Of a stretch of 64,000 bases of DNA, positions 54,191 to 64,000 are shown one piece after another. Positions within the stretch are counted from its first letter, which is position 1, and each line of letters begins with the position of its first letter. Location: contig NC_077225.1 in NCBI RefSeq assembly GCF_024763615.1, positions 4,526,001 through 4,590,000 of the forward strand, read 5' to 3'. This stretch comes from Phlebotomus papatasi (lineage: Eukaryota; Arthropoda; Insecta; Diptera; Psychodidae). Position numbers and translations under genes: made by a program. A model generated the notes under the pieces. The model did no database searches. It was not told where the DNA came from and worked only from the letters and a program-made list of their open reading frames with translations.

Positions 54191-55529
54191 AAAGAAGAGG
54201 ATTTCACACTTTCCTACTTTCAAGAAGAGTCTAGCATGGATAAACATAATTTGGGAACAAGTTATCAGTGAAAAACATGTAAAATGTTTCAGTATCGTAC
54301 ATAACTAAATTTTAGGGGTCCATTCGGCAGCTCCACAGTAATAAGTGACATGCTCACCCCATTCTGTATAATTTGAGAAAAAATAATTTTATATGAAAAA
54401 CATCTTCAGATTTGTTATTTTGTTGTCGTTTCTCAAGTCTTTATGATAAGGTTCATGTGCAAATTTCTTCAGATCTCTTTAAAGCACATTGCAAATAGTA
54501 AGAAAAGCATCAATTATAAATTCAAAATATTTAATATTGGAGAGGGGAGGGTGGGGTTTCTCTTGCAAAGTTATCAGAAACCTAACACCTTTTCCCATTC
54601 TTTCCTCACTTGCAGCCAAGAAAATTAAATGATTCATATACAAAGAATGAAATTTGCTTTCATTGACGATTTTTCACTCCTCTTTTAATCGCCTCACTCC
54701 ACTCCATAAAATTCATGAGCGATGCAGAAGATCATATTTCGGTCATTCCGGCGACAAGTGCATAGAAATGGAAGAAAGTACATTCAACCATCAGTTTGTA
54801 ATATTCAGAAATAATTTAGGTATAGCATGCTTATATCACATATTTGAGATCCAAGATCAGAGTATGGAAATGCTTTTCACAAAAAAATGGAGAAAGAAAA
54901 GTCGTGAGAACAGTGGATCATATGGATCATCATGATCTAAAGAGGCATTGCGAAATTTATCGGACATTGCAAATAGAGGGGGGCAGAAATGAAATTTTTG
55001 GTAGACATAGAAGAAGGATTCTCTAGAGAAAAAATTTACATGAATTAGATTTTAAAATCTCTTGCCATAATTAGACAGCCCTTGCCACAAGAGTTCTATA
55101 AATTGAAACAGCCTCTAGCTGTTTGAAGCAACTTTTAACTGTACCCAACCCCTTCTGCGCACACTGCTAGGATATAACCCTGCAAAACCGATTTTTTGGG
55201 GGTTACGAAATATTCAACCTTTGAAGATACTTTTCCATAGCTATGCATGGGTGGTGATCATACCACTAAAATTGCGAAGAACGTATGGGGCAAGTAAAAT
55301 AAAGAGGCGCAAAATAGACTTTATTCAACTCAGATAAAAGATCATCCCAATGAAAGATCTCCCTTAAAAGTGCAGTGGAGTAAATTAATTTCCCGAAACA
55401 TATGTGAAATTATATGAAAAGCACTTATTTTCACTGTAAAAACGTTTATCCTCTTTATTAAGAAGCCTTTAGCTCTCAAAGGAAAGAAAAAATTCCCACA
55501 GCAATTAAAATATTCCCACGACAATTAAT
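54191..55529. other. Right arm, no ATG-started gene
   Basis: Mirror of 42927-44269, with AATAAA on minus at about 55320. Confidence 0.4.
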
Positions 55530-55736
55530 TTATAGTCGCCTCCATACGACACATTCCATGCCATTTTTTGCAATAGGATGCATTCCTAAGTACGGGTCAT
55601 ATATCCAGAAGTCACCACGCGCCACTCTGAAACCCGAAACCCGAGATCTGTTTCTCGCACTGTTTTTCCCCGCCAAGTGACGCGCGCAATTATTCCCACG
55701 GGGCATGTGTATGTGTATGAAAATGTATGCATGCAT
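55530..55736 (-). CDS. Short ORF near the right tip (68 aa), unknown
   Basis: Identical in translation to 42720-42926. Conservation over the element's lifetime is weak support for function, since both arms come from one duplication. Confidence 0.3.
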   Translation of the reverse strand: MHAYIFIHIHMPRGNNCARHLAGKNSARNRSRVSGFRVARGDFWIYDPYLGMHPIAKNGMECVVWRRL

Positions 55737-55826
55737 GGAAAATGTCTATATGAGATATCTATGCATGGGTGACGTCAGCCTGTGGACGATGCAACGGTTC
55801 ACGATTCAGCGAGAGCCCATCAACAT

Positions 55827-55911
55827 GCCGCCGTGGCCGAGTGGTCTAAGCGGTGGTACACATTACGTTTAAGACTTTAAGTATCTGTCGGTTCAATCCC
55901 AGGTATCGGCC
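55827..55911 (+). repeat. Class-II tRNA-like sequence, right arm
   Basis: GCCGAGTGGTCTAAGCGG and GGTTCAATCCC as on the left. It differs by one base near the 3' end (GGTATCGGC versus GGTCTCGGC). Not a functional tRNA by stem pairing. Confidence 0.6.
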
Positions 55912-55984
55912 AAAAAATTTTCACGTCGCGAAAAAAAATTACGGAAATGGTTAATAATAGGAATAACAGAGGGCGCGCGCATAG

Positions 55985-56300
55985 AAAATAAGAGCAGCGG
56001 TCGGTAATAAAAATGGCGGACAAAAATAAAAATGGCGGTCGCAAATTAAAAATGGCGGTCGCAAATTAAAAATGGCGGACAAAAGTAGGAGCAGCGGTCG
56101 GTAATAAAAAAAATGGCAGACAAAAATAGGAGCAGCGGTCGGTAATAAAAAAAATGGCAGACAAAAATAGGAGCAGCGGTCGTTAATAAAAAATGGCAGA
56201 CAAAAATAGGAGCAGCGGTCGGTAATAAAAAATGGCAGACAAAAATAGGAGCAGCGGTCGGTAATAAAAAATGGCGGACAAAAATCAAAATGGCGGACAA
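55985..56300 (-). repeat. Minisatellite with GCCATTTT core, right arm
   Basis: Mirror of 42170-42470 with one extra AAATTAAAAATGGCGGTCGC unit near 56040. Confidence 0.8.
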
Positions 56301-56414
56301 TAATTCAAAATGGCTGTCAAATATCAAAATGGCGGGCGGACATTCAAAGTTCAAATTTACAATCACAGATGGCGCTCGTGTATACCAACGGAAAATTCAA
56401 ATTTAAAGTTCCGC

Positions 56415-56641
56415 CCTGTGACGTCAGCCTCCCAGGGGGTGGGGGTGTGACGTCACCCCAAAATATTGCGTCATGCCTCCAAGGTGTGACGTCAGAAAAT
56501 ATGTGACGTCAGAAAATATGTGACGTCATCATATACGTGACGTCACATGCAGCGACTTGCTCGACAGTGACGTCACACCGACTTGCGCGATGATGACTCA
56601 TCGTGACGTCATATACAGCGACTTGCGCGATGTATACTACT
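56415..56641 (-). promoter_or_regulatory. Terminal TGACGTCA array, right
   Basis: Eight octamers (56419, 56448, 56487, 56504, 56521, 56538, 56568, 56604) plus a TGACTCA. Spacing differs from the left tip, with an extra GAAAATATGTGACGTCA unit, so the tips have rearranged since duplication while keeping the octamer. Confidence 0.75.
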
Positions 56642-56647
56642 TATAGA

Positions 56648-57243
56648 AATTCTTCAATCAGAGAATTTAGACTCTTATCATGGAAGAATTCGCCAGTCTA
56701 TCATATCAGACTGCCCTGGAGCGCCACCTTATAAAGGGGATGCCTCCTCCGTGCTCCTTTACTAAGTTTTGTTTCATTTTATGGACAGTGGGACGAATCC
56801 ACACTGAGTAAGGTATCGTTTGTGACTACTAGAAAAATCTTGTAGATCACATAATAACAGGATCCTATAATTGCATATACATGAGAGACCAAGATCTTAC
56901 TAGAAAAGTTGTGTGACGAAATTTTTCGGCATCAAAGGCCAAACTCAACCGTTCTAAAATCCACCCGACAAAACCGTTCATTTAGAAAATAATTTTCCAA
57001 AAAGAAACATTTTTCTTCTGCGATGTGAACTGGAGAATATGACTCGAACAGATCAAGCGTGCTATGCACAAACGGCTGAGAAGATCGGTAATTTGCATCT
57101 AAATCGCGAAAATTAATACTTAATAAAGTTGGATTAAGACAAAAAAATCAAACCAAGAGAAATTGAAATTTGTAGGCACAGAATAATTAATAAATTAAAT
57201 ATAATAAATCTAAATTCCCCAATCTTACGAATAACGTAAAACA
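56648..57243 (-). other. Gypsy-B 3' untranslated region, proximal part
   Basis: No gene; lies between the integrase stop and the palindromic insertion. Confidence 0.6.
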
Positions 57244-58347
57244 TTAATCGGGTTTGAGATCCTTTTTATGATAGATCCCTTTTCTGCTACTATCATTAAG
57301 ATCCTGAACAACATAAATGTGATTTTTCACATCAATCACCCTTGCTTGAATCCAACTAGGAAGAAACTTTGATTGGATTCCTTGCGCAGCACTTGATAAT
57401 TTAAAATTTCGGCGCCAGACAGTGTCACCAATTGAAAATCTAACATCTTTCACATTATGTGAGATATTGTACTGATTAGCAGAATTCTGATGACTTTTAC
57501 GTAAATTTTGTCTGGCTTTACCACGTGCAACTTCTAGGATGTTAATGCGATCTTCACTTGAATTGGGCTTAGTTAATTTCACTGTATTAAATTCTCGACC
57601 GTTATTAATCATGGTCTGCCCAAAATTTAAGAAGTAGGGACTATATTTAGAGCTTTGATTAACAGCTGCTCTTAAGCCTGAAGCAATTTCTGGAAGACAT
57701 TCCTCCCACTTGTTATGTTTGTCGTTGATCAAAGATCTGATAGACGTTATGATGCTACGGTTGTATCTCTCAGTGGCATTGGCCTGTGGAGAGTACCCCG
57801 CCGTAGTCAGGTGTTCAACATTTAAACCCGCAAGGTAGGATTTAAATTCCTTGCTAACAAACGCTGAGCCTGAATCAGAATGGAATACCCTCGGACATCC
57901 AAAGACCGAGAAAACATGCACCCTCAAAACATTGATTAATGCTTTTCCAGTAGCATTTCTTAATGGAAACATTAACACAAATTTGGATAATTTATCCACA
58001 ATGACCAAAAGCCAGATGTAACCGCGTGTTGAGCGTACCAATGGACCTACAAAGTCAGCATATACATACTCCCATGGACGGCCTACATCTACGAATCCTC
58101 CCATTGGTGGAACAAGTGAAACATTAGGGGCCTTGGCTGACTTACAAACGTCGCAATTTCTAATATATTTGGAAACATCACGGCGCATACCGGGCCAATA
58201 ATAGAAATCACACAGCCTATGAAATGTTTTAAAATACCCTAAATGGCCACCGGTTGGAGAATCGTGGTATTGGGATATTAAATTCTCTCTTTCATCCTTA
58301 GGAATAACTAATTTCCATTTGTGTGCTTACACACCAGCCTCATCAAG
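57244..58347 (-). pseudogene. Gypsy-B integrase
   Basis: Minus: after a TAA at 58327-58329, HKWKLVIPKDERENLISQYH begins the integrase finger (HDSPTGGHLGYFKTF, then CDVCKSAKAP). Catalytic core: VYADFVGPLVRS, FHSDSGSAFVSKEF, then SPQANATERYNRSI (Asp, Asp, Glu all present). The tail VKDVRFSIGDTVWRRNFKLS ends at 57244. Apart from the one stop the domain is uninterrupted, and the frame joins pol exactly once the 1326-bp insertion is removed. Confidence 0.85.
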
Positions 58348-58351
58348 ATAC

Positions 58352-59677
58352 TGTTGTGGATAGACGAAGAGGGAGGAAGAGGAAGGACGAAGAAAACACT
58401 CGGCAAATTTTAATTCACTTTATACTTCTGTTTATTAAATAATAAATTCTTCAATATTTTCTTCAATGTTTTTCTCGCGTGTGTGGGGTGGCTTAATTTG
58501 GGGAATTTATGGGGTCAATGACAGTTGTATTGAGTTGTCAGTGTTTGTTTATTTTTGGTGTGGGGATTCAGTGGCAGTTTTCCTGGGCAGGCGGATGGTA
58601 CTGGGACGTGCAAAGCAGGTGAGTGGGCCAGGTGCAGTAGCAGGGACTGATGTCACTTCCTTTTCAGGACCACCCTCCTTTGAGAAAGCGCCTGGGGCTT
58701 CACTACTCGACGGGATGAGCACGCAAGGGAGGATGCAGGCGTTTGAGATAAACGGGGAGTTTGACCCGATCCAGAGGCTCTGTTCGAAGGCTCCTGGTCC
58801 CTAATGGTGGCCAGACACTCTTGCCGGAGACGTCGTGCCTGCACACGTCTCCCGGATCGATGCTGCCGGCGGGTACGACGGCGAGATCTCCTGGATGGCC
58901 TTTCCGGGGTATTTGGATTCTGAGATCCCCCGATTTGATCTTCAGGGACCCCACTAGCCGTAGCCCGGATAACGTCCAAGGCCTCGATGGTAGCCGCGAT
59001 AACCCCCGGCTGTGCACAGCTCAGCAAAGCGGACAGGGAGGGGGTAAGAACAGCCCCCGGAACAGTGACTGCTATCACTCCCTCTACGCGACGCCGCACT
59101 TCCTCCTGATGTTCCCCTCTGGGGAGCGTGAGGCGGTGTCTCCGGATGCGAAGGGATTCCCTGACCAAGCGCAGAGAATTCAGGCGGGAAGTGATGCCCA
59201 GCTGCACCTCAAATGAGTTGGCCCACTGCCGTGGCTCCGGAGGCCGAGGGAAGAGGGAACTTTCCCGAGCTGTTTTCTTCTGCCCCGTCACTGCAAATAT
59301 ACAGGTGGGCAAAAAGGGTAAGTAGCGCTTCAGGGGCGTGCGCAACTGGCTAGCCCAGTCAACCAGAGAAGGGGGCAAAATTGCCTCGGCGCTTGTCTGG
59401 GAAGGCTGTTGCTGCGCTCGGCTCAGTTTCCCGCCAAATAGCTTGACCTTCACTTACTTTTTGGTTTCAGGTCTCGCAATACTTCAAGGGACTGAATGGC
59501 TGTAGCGGTTTTTAGCCAACAAAAGCTGCCCATTCAACAATCACCGAATGCTTTAGGTCCCAGGCATATGTGTTGTCCTCCCGAAGTATATCCCGGCCCG
59601 TCCACAAGATCCCTGCCAAGACTTCCTCCACAAAGTATGCGCCCAATCTCCCATCCCCAGAAGGATTGGGCACAACA
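58352..59677 (-). mobile_element. 1326-bp TG..CA insertion, probably a solo LTR
   Basis: Ends TGTTGTG / CACAACA, target duplication ATAC at 58348-58351 and 59678-59681. Removing it restores KNCRY|LDEAGV in Gypsy-B pol. No direct repeats inside, so the simplest reading is one long LTR left by recombination. On minus an AATAAA lies near 58437. GC-rich, unlike its surroundings. Confidence 0.75.
58653..59453 (-). other. 266-codon open frame inside the solo LTR, no ATG
   Basis: The frame follows a GTAAGT splice-donor-like site and has no Met. It contains SRRSRRRTRRQHRSGRRVQA, an Arg-rich stretch, and looks compositionally coding in GC-rich DNA. It may be part of a spliced or antisense gene of the parent element, or a by-product of high GC with few stops. 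I do not assign a function. Confidence 0.3.
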
Positions 59678-62575
59678 ATACCGACAATTTTTATAAATTT
59701 TGTCTTCCTTGATCATGAAATCAGGAAATTTAGTGGAGTCCTTATAAATCTTTTCGCGAAGCTTCATATACCATGGATCCTCAATGTCAACTGCGGAACA
59801 CTCAACATTTCTAGACAAAAAGTCTGGAAGGATATGTTGTTTACCGGGCCTATGAACAATCTTAAAATTGTGAGCTTGCAGCTTCATAACCCATCGTGCA
59901 AGACGTCCCTTAACTTCCTTTGATTTTAATAGCCAAAGGAGTGCCGAGTGATCAGTTTCGACTGTGAACTGTGAACCCTCAATATAATCCCGGAAATGTT
60001 CGATCGCAAGAATAACGGCTAAACATTCCTTTTCTGTGGTCGTATAATTCTTTTGAGATGCGAAATACTTGTGAGAAAAATACGAAATAATTTTTTCGCC
60101 TTCATCCGAACTCTGAATAAGGGCTGCTCCAGCTCCATAGTCTGAGCTATCACATTTCACGATGAACTCGCGTTCATAATCTGGGGTTGCCAAAATAGGA
60201 GCGCTTGTTAGGAGATCTTTTAGCTGAGTAAGAGCCGCATCGGCCTCTGAAGACCACTCTATCTTTGCAGGTTTCCCTTTAAGGAGATCCGAAATTGGGT
60301 GAGCTATCTCACTAAAGTTTGGAATAAACCTACGAAACCATGAAAGCATTCCGTAAAGTTGGCGTACTTGCTTAACCGTTTTTGGCGCTGTTAAATTCAA
60401 TATTGCCTTAACTTTTTCCGTATTAGGACTAACTCCTTCTGCATTCACCGTATATCCTAAATATACTAATTCCGGAACGCAAAATCGTGATTTAGTTAAG
60501 TTTATTGAAAGATTAGCCTTTTTAAGACGCCTAGCAACTTCACGAAGACACTTAATATGTTGTTCAAAAGTATCTGTGGCTATAATTATATCATCTATAA
60601 AGCAGTGAACTTCTGGTTCCATATCCACCCCAATAACCCTTGACATGAGGCGCGACATCTCTTGTGCTGAATTTGTACACCCAAACGGCATACGATTGTA
60701 CATATACATGGGCCTACCAGGGATGCAAAAGGCAGTTTTTAATTTAGACTCATCGTCTAGCTCAATCTGGAAAAATGCATCTGAAAGATCTAGAGACGTC
60801 AAATACTTAGTTCCAATAAGTTTAGCAAGAATGTTATTAATATTTGGAAGAGCGAACGTATCCCTGACCGTCACCTCATTTATTCTTCGCGCGTCAAGGC
60901 AGATACGAATCTGACCATTTTTCTTTTCCGCGATTGTGATCGGATTGGACCAAGGACTTGTACGGCATTCCGAAATAATTCCCATTGCCCTGAGACGTTT
61001 CAATTCTGCATCCACAGCTTTCATTTTGTGATACGGAATAGGATAACATTTTTGCCTAATCGGAGGATGAGACCCTGTATTAATCGTGTGCGTAAGCACG
61101 TTTGTGGCCCCTAAAGTACCTTCTTGGGTAAGAAGAAATTCCTTCATAGACTCCCTAAGAATTGCATCTTCTCCTGAACTAGGAATTACTGATCCCTGAT
61201 TTTCTAGGCTAGCACAAACCTCTGGAGGAATGATTTGGAAACCAAAATGCTTTATAAAATCAATACCAAGATACATAGCACCGGTTATGTATTCACACAC
61301 CACCACTTTTTTCTCCAGAGGTTTATTATCAGCCGAAATTTCGCTAACATTAACTGATGCTTTACGTGAAACTGTATTGGTTGGTGGAATTGGGGATGAA
61401 ATTAACCGATTACGTTCGATTTGCTTTAAATAATCAACCAGCTGATTCATTGAATCTGCCTGCACAAGAGCCAGAGCACTGGAAAATTCCGGTAGCAAAT
61501 TCCTACGAACGAGGCGAATCAGGACTTTTTCTGATATAGGATCTTCGAGTTCGCGAACCAATTCATATAGGGATACGATAAAAACCTCTACAGGTTCCCC
61601 CACCCTCTGCTTGCGTTCCTCGATCCTTTTCCTAATAGAGAAATCCGACTCAAAATCCTCGAATGCAGATTGTATTGCCGTTTTAAACTGCTGCCAAGTG
61701 GACAAATATTGCCAGCAATTATTATACCACACGAGTGCATCATCTGTGAGAAATAATCTTGCTGCACGAGCAACGGTTTGCAAAGAAATTCCCTGCGCGA
61801 CACACATTCTCTCCAACTCCATGATAAATATACGGACCTTTTTGCCACCCCTTTTTCCCGAAAAACTAATTCCCCAGTCCTTAAATGGCACTGGACGCAT
61901 CTCATGGAATGCTTGGGAATTCTGGAAAGGAGATGGTTGAGGATCACTTCACCGCAAATGACTGGTATTAAATCCCACGATATCGCGATAATTTGGTATG
62001 TTTAAATGGGATCTACCTGGGGGAAATCTACCATCAAAATCTATAGACGGAAACGGGGTTGTAGAGATGCCTCGCCCCCGGCCATGCGAAAATCTTGTAG
62101 TTTGTGAACGTCCACCAGGAGATTCTCCCTCCAGAATTGTGACATTATCATCGTTGTTCTTATTCACAGTGGGGGCTTGAGATTCTTTACATCTCTGACT
62201 AAATTCATCCATATGAGCCCTCAGCAATTTCACTATTTTGCGCCCCTGAGATTTATCTGGATCATCCTCATCGGAGGTGTATCTACAACGATTATATAAA
62301 GTGCTATACAATGCAAAAGCTGCGCGATAATTCTGCTCCGTCGGTTCAGCTTCCACGAGATTATACCCAAATTCCGCAACACGCAAGGTTAAATGCTTTG
62401 TTGACCCCTTTAACGCGGTTACCACTGTCTTAGGATCATTCCAAAACTCTTTTAATTCTTTGCTTAAATCCCGCGATCCAAATGGAGACCCATGACCACG
62501 AATCTCAAGCTCAAATTCCATATCACTTCGTTGGAGCAATGAAAAATCCAACTGGAGTTCAAGTGACTCTGCCAT
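59678..62575 (-). pseudogene. Gypsy-B gag-pol, protease deleted
   Basis: ATG at 62575. Gag: an acidic/helical N-terminus, then RFSHGRGRGISTTPF; a TGA at 61949-61951 interrupts, and the same frame goes on with PFKDWGISFSGKRGGKKVRI, ALVWYNNCWQYLSTWQQFKT, then QRVGEPVEVFIVSLYELVRE (capsid). It then jumps from SEISADNKPLEKKV to AMYLGIDFIKHFGFQI without any D-T/S-G motif, so the zinc knuckles and most of the protease were deleted. RT: ELKRLRAMGIISECRTSPWS, TSLDLSDAFFQIEL, active site HCFIDDIIIAT. RNase H: IVKCDSSDYGAGAALIQ and VETDHSALLWLLK. Continues in IN after the insertion. Confidence 0.85.
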
Positions 62576-62950
62576 TTCACAAAGTTGGGAGAAAAAAAAA
62601 CGAGAGGGAAAAATGCAAAATTACACAGCAGTGGAATTAATATGCTTCCAACCCAATGCGATCAAACTACAGAGATTTTTAACACACGAGGATCATAAAA
62701 TCGTATCACTAAACGGTGTTTCTTCACTTAATCTCCCCCAATAAATTGGTCACAAATGGCTTTGGATGAAAAATAACACTAATTGCACAAATGGACAAGT
62801 CTCTTGCTCATGCTTAATACCCGCAATCAGACAATTTGATGAGATAGAAAAAATTGGCTTTCTTATAAGAAAATTGAATTTTAATTTAATGTCCGGCTAT
62901 TTCATGAGGTTTTTCAATATTCGAGCACCAAGTTGGGCGTCAAATTTTTA
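62576..62950 (-). other. Gypsy-B leader and primer-binding site
   Basis: Between gag and the 5' LTR. On minus the LTR is followed by TAAAAATTTGACGCCCAACT + TGG, close to the tRNA-Lys-type primer site with TGG changed to TGA. No gene. Confidence 0.6.
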
Positions 62951-63361
62951 TGTAGCGACCACTTTTGATTCCAAATAAAATATTAAACTTTTGGTTCGCA
63001 CATAACACTATTTAATGAAAAAATTGAATTTAACAAGACACAAGAAATGTAATTTCTGAGATGCAAAATATAATTTACAAGATAGTCTGATTGCGCGTAT
63101 TTCTGCTGAGTCCTCGAGTAACTGCACAAATACTCAGCCCAAAATTTATAATATCCGGAGTAGAATTCCGTGGGCGCCAGGACTGACGATGATGCTTCCT
63201 CGAAGACGGTCAGGAACCAAGAGAGTGAAAGTATATTTTAGTAATCATTCCAGATCTAATAATTTGCATTCCCCTTCCTCATCAGGCTCATTTGGGTGAA
63301 ATGGGTGGGACTTTATACTTTCAATCATTAATGTACAGTGTGCCACACTGTGAGCGCAACA
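62951..63361 (-). repeat. 5' LTR of Gypsy-B
   Basis: 411 bp, about five differences from 40890-41300 (for example C for T at position 6, A for C near the end). Confidence 0.9.
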
Positions 63362-64000
63362 ACCTTGGTGGAGGGAGTCCATCGTCTGGATTTGGTACTG
63401 CAAAAACTACGAGCCGCCAATCTAAAGGTATCTCCTCGTAAATGCAGATTCTTCCAGAGAAAGGTGGAGTACTTGGGTCATGTTGTTTCCGGAGAAGGCA
63501 TCCACGCAGCACCGTCAAAGATAGAGGCTGTGACTAACTGGCCTGTCCCGGGTACTAAGACTCACGTACGGCAGTTTTTGGGACTGTGTTCCTACTATCG
63601 TAGATTTGTTCCCAGGTTCGCCGACATAGCTCGGCCTTTGCACCGCCTGACAGAGAAGTCTGTCCGGTTCCAGTGGACTCGCGAGTGCCAAGACAGTTTC
63701 GACACTCTAAAGCAGGCTCTTACCCACGCTCCCATTCTTTCTTACCCAAGGGACGAAGGAGAGTATGTCCTGGATTGTGACGCGAGTGCTGTCGGAGTGG
63801 GGGCCGTATTGCAACAAGTTCAGGAGGGCACGGAAAGGGTTATTGCCTATTACAGCCAGGCTTTGTCTGGAGCTGAACGCAACTATTGCGCCACTCGGAG
63901 GGAGCTTTTGGCCGTGGTGAAGGGTGTTTCCCATTTTCACCATTTCCTATATGGCCGCCATTTCTTGATCCTGAGTGATCACGCCGCTCTCCGTTGGTTA
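63362..64000 (+). pseudogene. Gypsy-A reverse transcriptase right half and RNase H, runs off the window
   Basis: TLVEGVHRLDLVLQKLRAAN, KVEYLGHVVSGEGIH (RT), FLGLCSYYRRFVPRFADIAR (connection), then RNase H YVLDCDASAVGVGAVLQQ and HFLILSDHAALRWL at the edge. The right half matches the left half (40491-40889) in family but is shifted by one base at the junction. No stop within this part; the rest lies beyond 64000. Confidence 0.85.

Larger units (their letters stand above)
41851..56641. mobile_element. Giant palindromic element, Polinton/Maverick-like ends, no polymerase
   Basis: Left arm 41851-48957, centre 48958-49033 (76 bp), right arm 49034-56641. Arms are complementary over about 7.1 kb. 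Ends AGTAGTATAC / GTATACTACT, flanked by TATAGA at 41845-41850 and 56642-56647. Contents, once per arm: TGACGTCA array, GCCATTTT minisatellite, tRNA-like sequence, short ORFs, two non-LTR tails and a RING gene. The right arm also holds a SINE (49278-49730). No polymerase, integrase, ATPase or capsid frame. The 6-bp duplication and AG..CT ends fit Polintons (recalled from the literature). Confidence 0.88.
49034..56641 (-). repeat. Right arm of the palindrome
   Basis: Reverse complement of 41851-48957 plus a SINE at 49278-49730 and its 12-bp target duplication. Confidence 0.9.
40890..63361 (-). mobile_element. Gypsy-B: Osvaldo-like gypsy retrotransposon hosting a 14.8-kb element
   Basis: LTRs of 411 bp (40890-41300, 62951-63361) differ at about five positions. 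TG..CA ends and ACCT target duplications (40886-40889, 63362-63365). Minus-strand gag-pol at 57244-62575. It carries the 1326-bp insertion at 58352 and the palindromic element at 41851 in its 3' untranslated region. The primer site resembles the tRNA-Lys type TGGCGCCCAAC. Confidence 0.9.

Noticed and set aside
55827..55911. Functional tRNA-Leu or tRNA-Ser
   Set aside because: A and B boxes are present but acceptor and T stems do not pair and no anticodon arm folds.
41851..56641. Palindrome as a sequencing (hairpin-read) artefact
   Set aside because: Arms differ by base changes, an extra repeat unit, tip rearrangements and a SINE with target duplication in one arm; TATAGA flanks the whole. 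Long reads would settle it.
58466..59325. Plus-strand frames in the solo LTR
   Set aside because: GC-rich DNA with few stops; no ATG-initiated domain, opposite to the element's inferred strand.

Overview
The window is a transposon graveyard from a eukaryotic genome, almost certainly an insect and probably a dipteran. This is inferred from the AT-rich composition, the mix of Ty3/gypsy, mdg1/412-like and BEL/Pao LTR retrotransposons, the CR1/Jockey-like non-LTR fragments, the tRNA-derived SINE and the IAP-type RING gene. No ordinary host gene is visible. Nearly all coding sequence is retroelement gag/pol carrying stops and frameshifts. One assembly gap of 500 N lies at 3690-4189.

Layout. 1-3.3 kb: inverted copies of a GGCC-rich repeat (called family A here) around and inside a broken non-LTR element (FP25K-like ORF1, then an endonuclease domain). 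4.8-12.25 kb: a minus-strand gypsy relic (Gypsy-1) interrupted by a non-LTR element (5563-6951, 14-bp target duplication) and by a gag-only LTR element (8580-11763, identical 120-bp LTRs, TSD CTTG). 12.5-16.15 kb: a minus-strand LTR element with gag and protease but no reverse transcriptase (223-bp LTRs, TSD ATTA). 16.5-19.7 kb: a foldback MITE, then a gypsy 5' end with a 35-bp minisatellite in its leader and a truncated gag. 19.7-26.2 kb: an mdg1/412-like element with two tiny membrane-protein ORFs before gag. 26.2-28.4 kb: the 5' end of a BEL/Pao element (minus). 28.5-31.6 kb: a second Gypsy-1 5' fragment, family A, a broken transposase-like gene and an unrecognised broken ORF. 34.0-40.5 kb: a nearly complete BEL/Pao element whose two LTRs differ strongly.

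40.5-64 kb is a nest of at least four levels. Gypsy-A (plus) is split at the ACCT target of Gypsy-B (minus, 40890-63361, 411-bp LTRs). Gypsy-B is itself interrupted by a 1326-bp TG..CA element (TSD ATAC) and, in its 3' untranslated region, by a 14.8-kb element at 41851-56641.

The 14.8-kb element is the most interesting object. It is one giant palindrome: two arms of about 7.1 kb around a 76-bp centre, flanked by a 6-bp target duplication (TATAGA), with termini beginning AGTAGTATAC. Each arm carries the same 165-aa IAP-type RING-finger gene, an array of TGACGTCA sites at its tip, GCCATTTT minisatellites, a tRNA-like sequence and two non-LTR tails. A SINE with a 12-bp TSD sits in the right arm only, so it arrived after the palindrome formed. 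The 6-bp TSD and AG..CT ends fit Polinton/Maverick elements, but no polymerase, integrase, ATPase or capsid gene is visible. I propose a mirror-image (snap-back) derivative of one end of a Polinton-like element that kept an apoptosis-type RING gene.

How it works together: nothing here forms an operon or pathway. The elements are related by insertion history. Shared versus private insertions, target duplications and LTR differences give their relative order.
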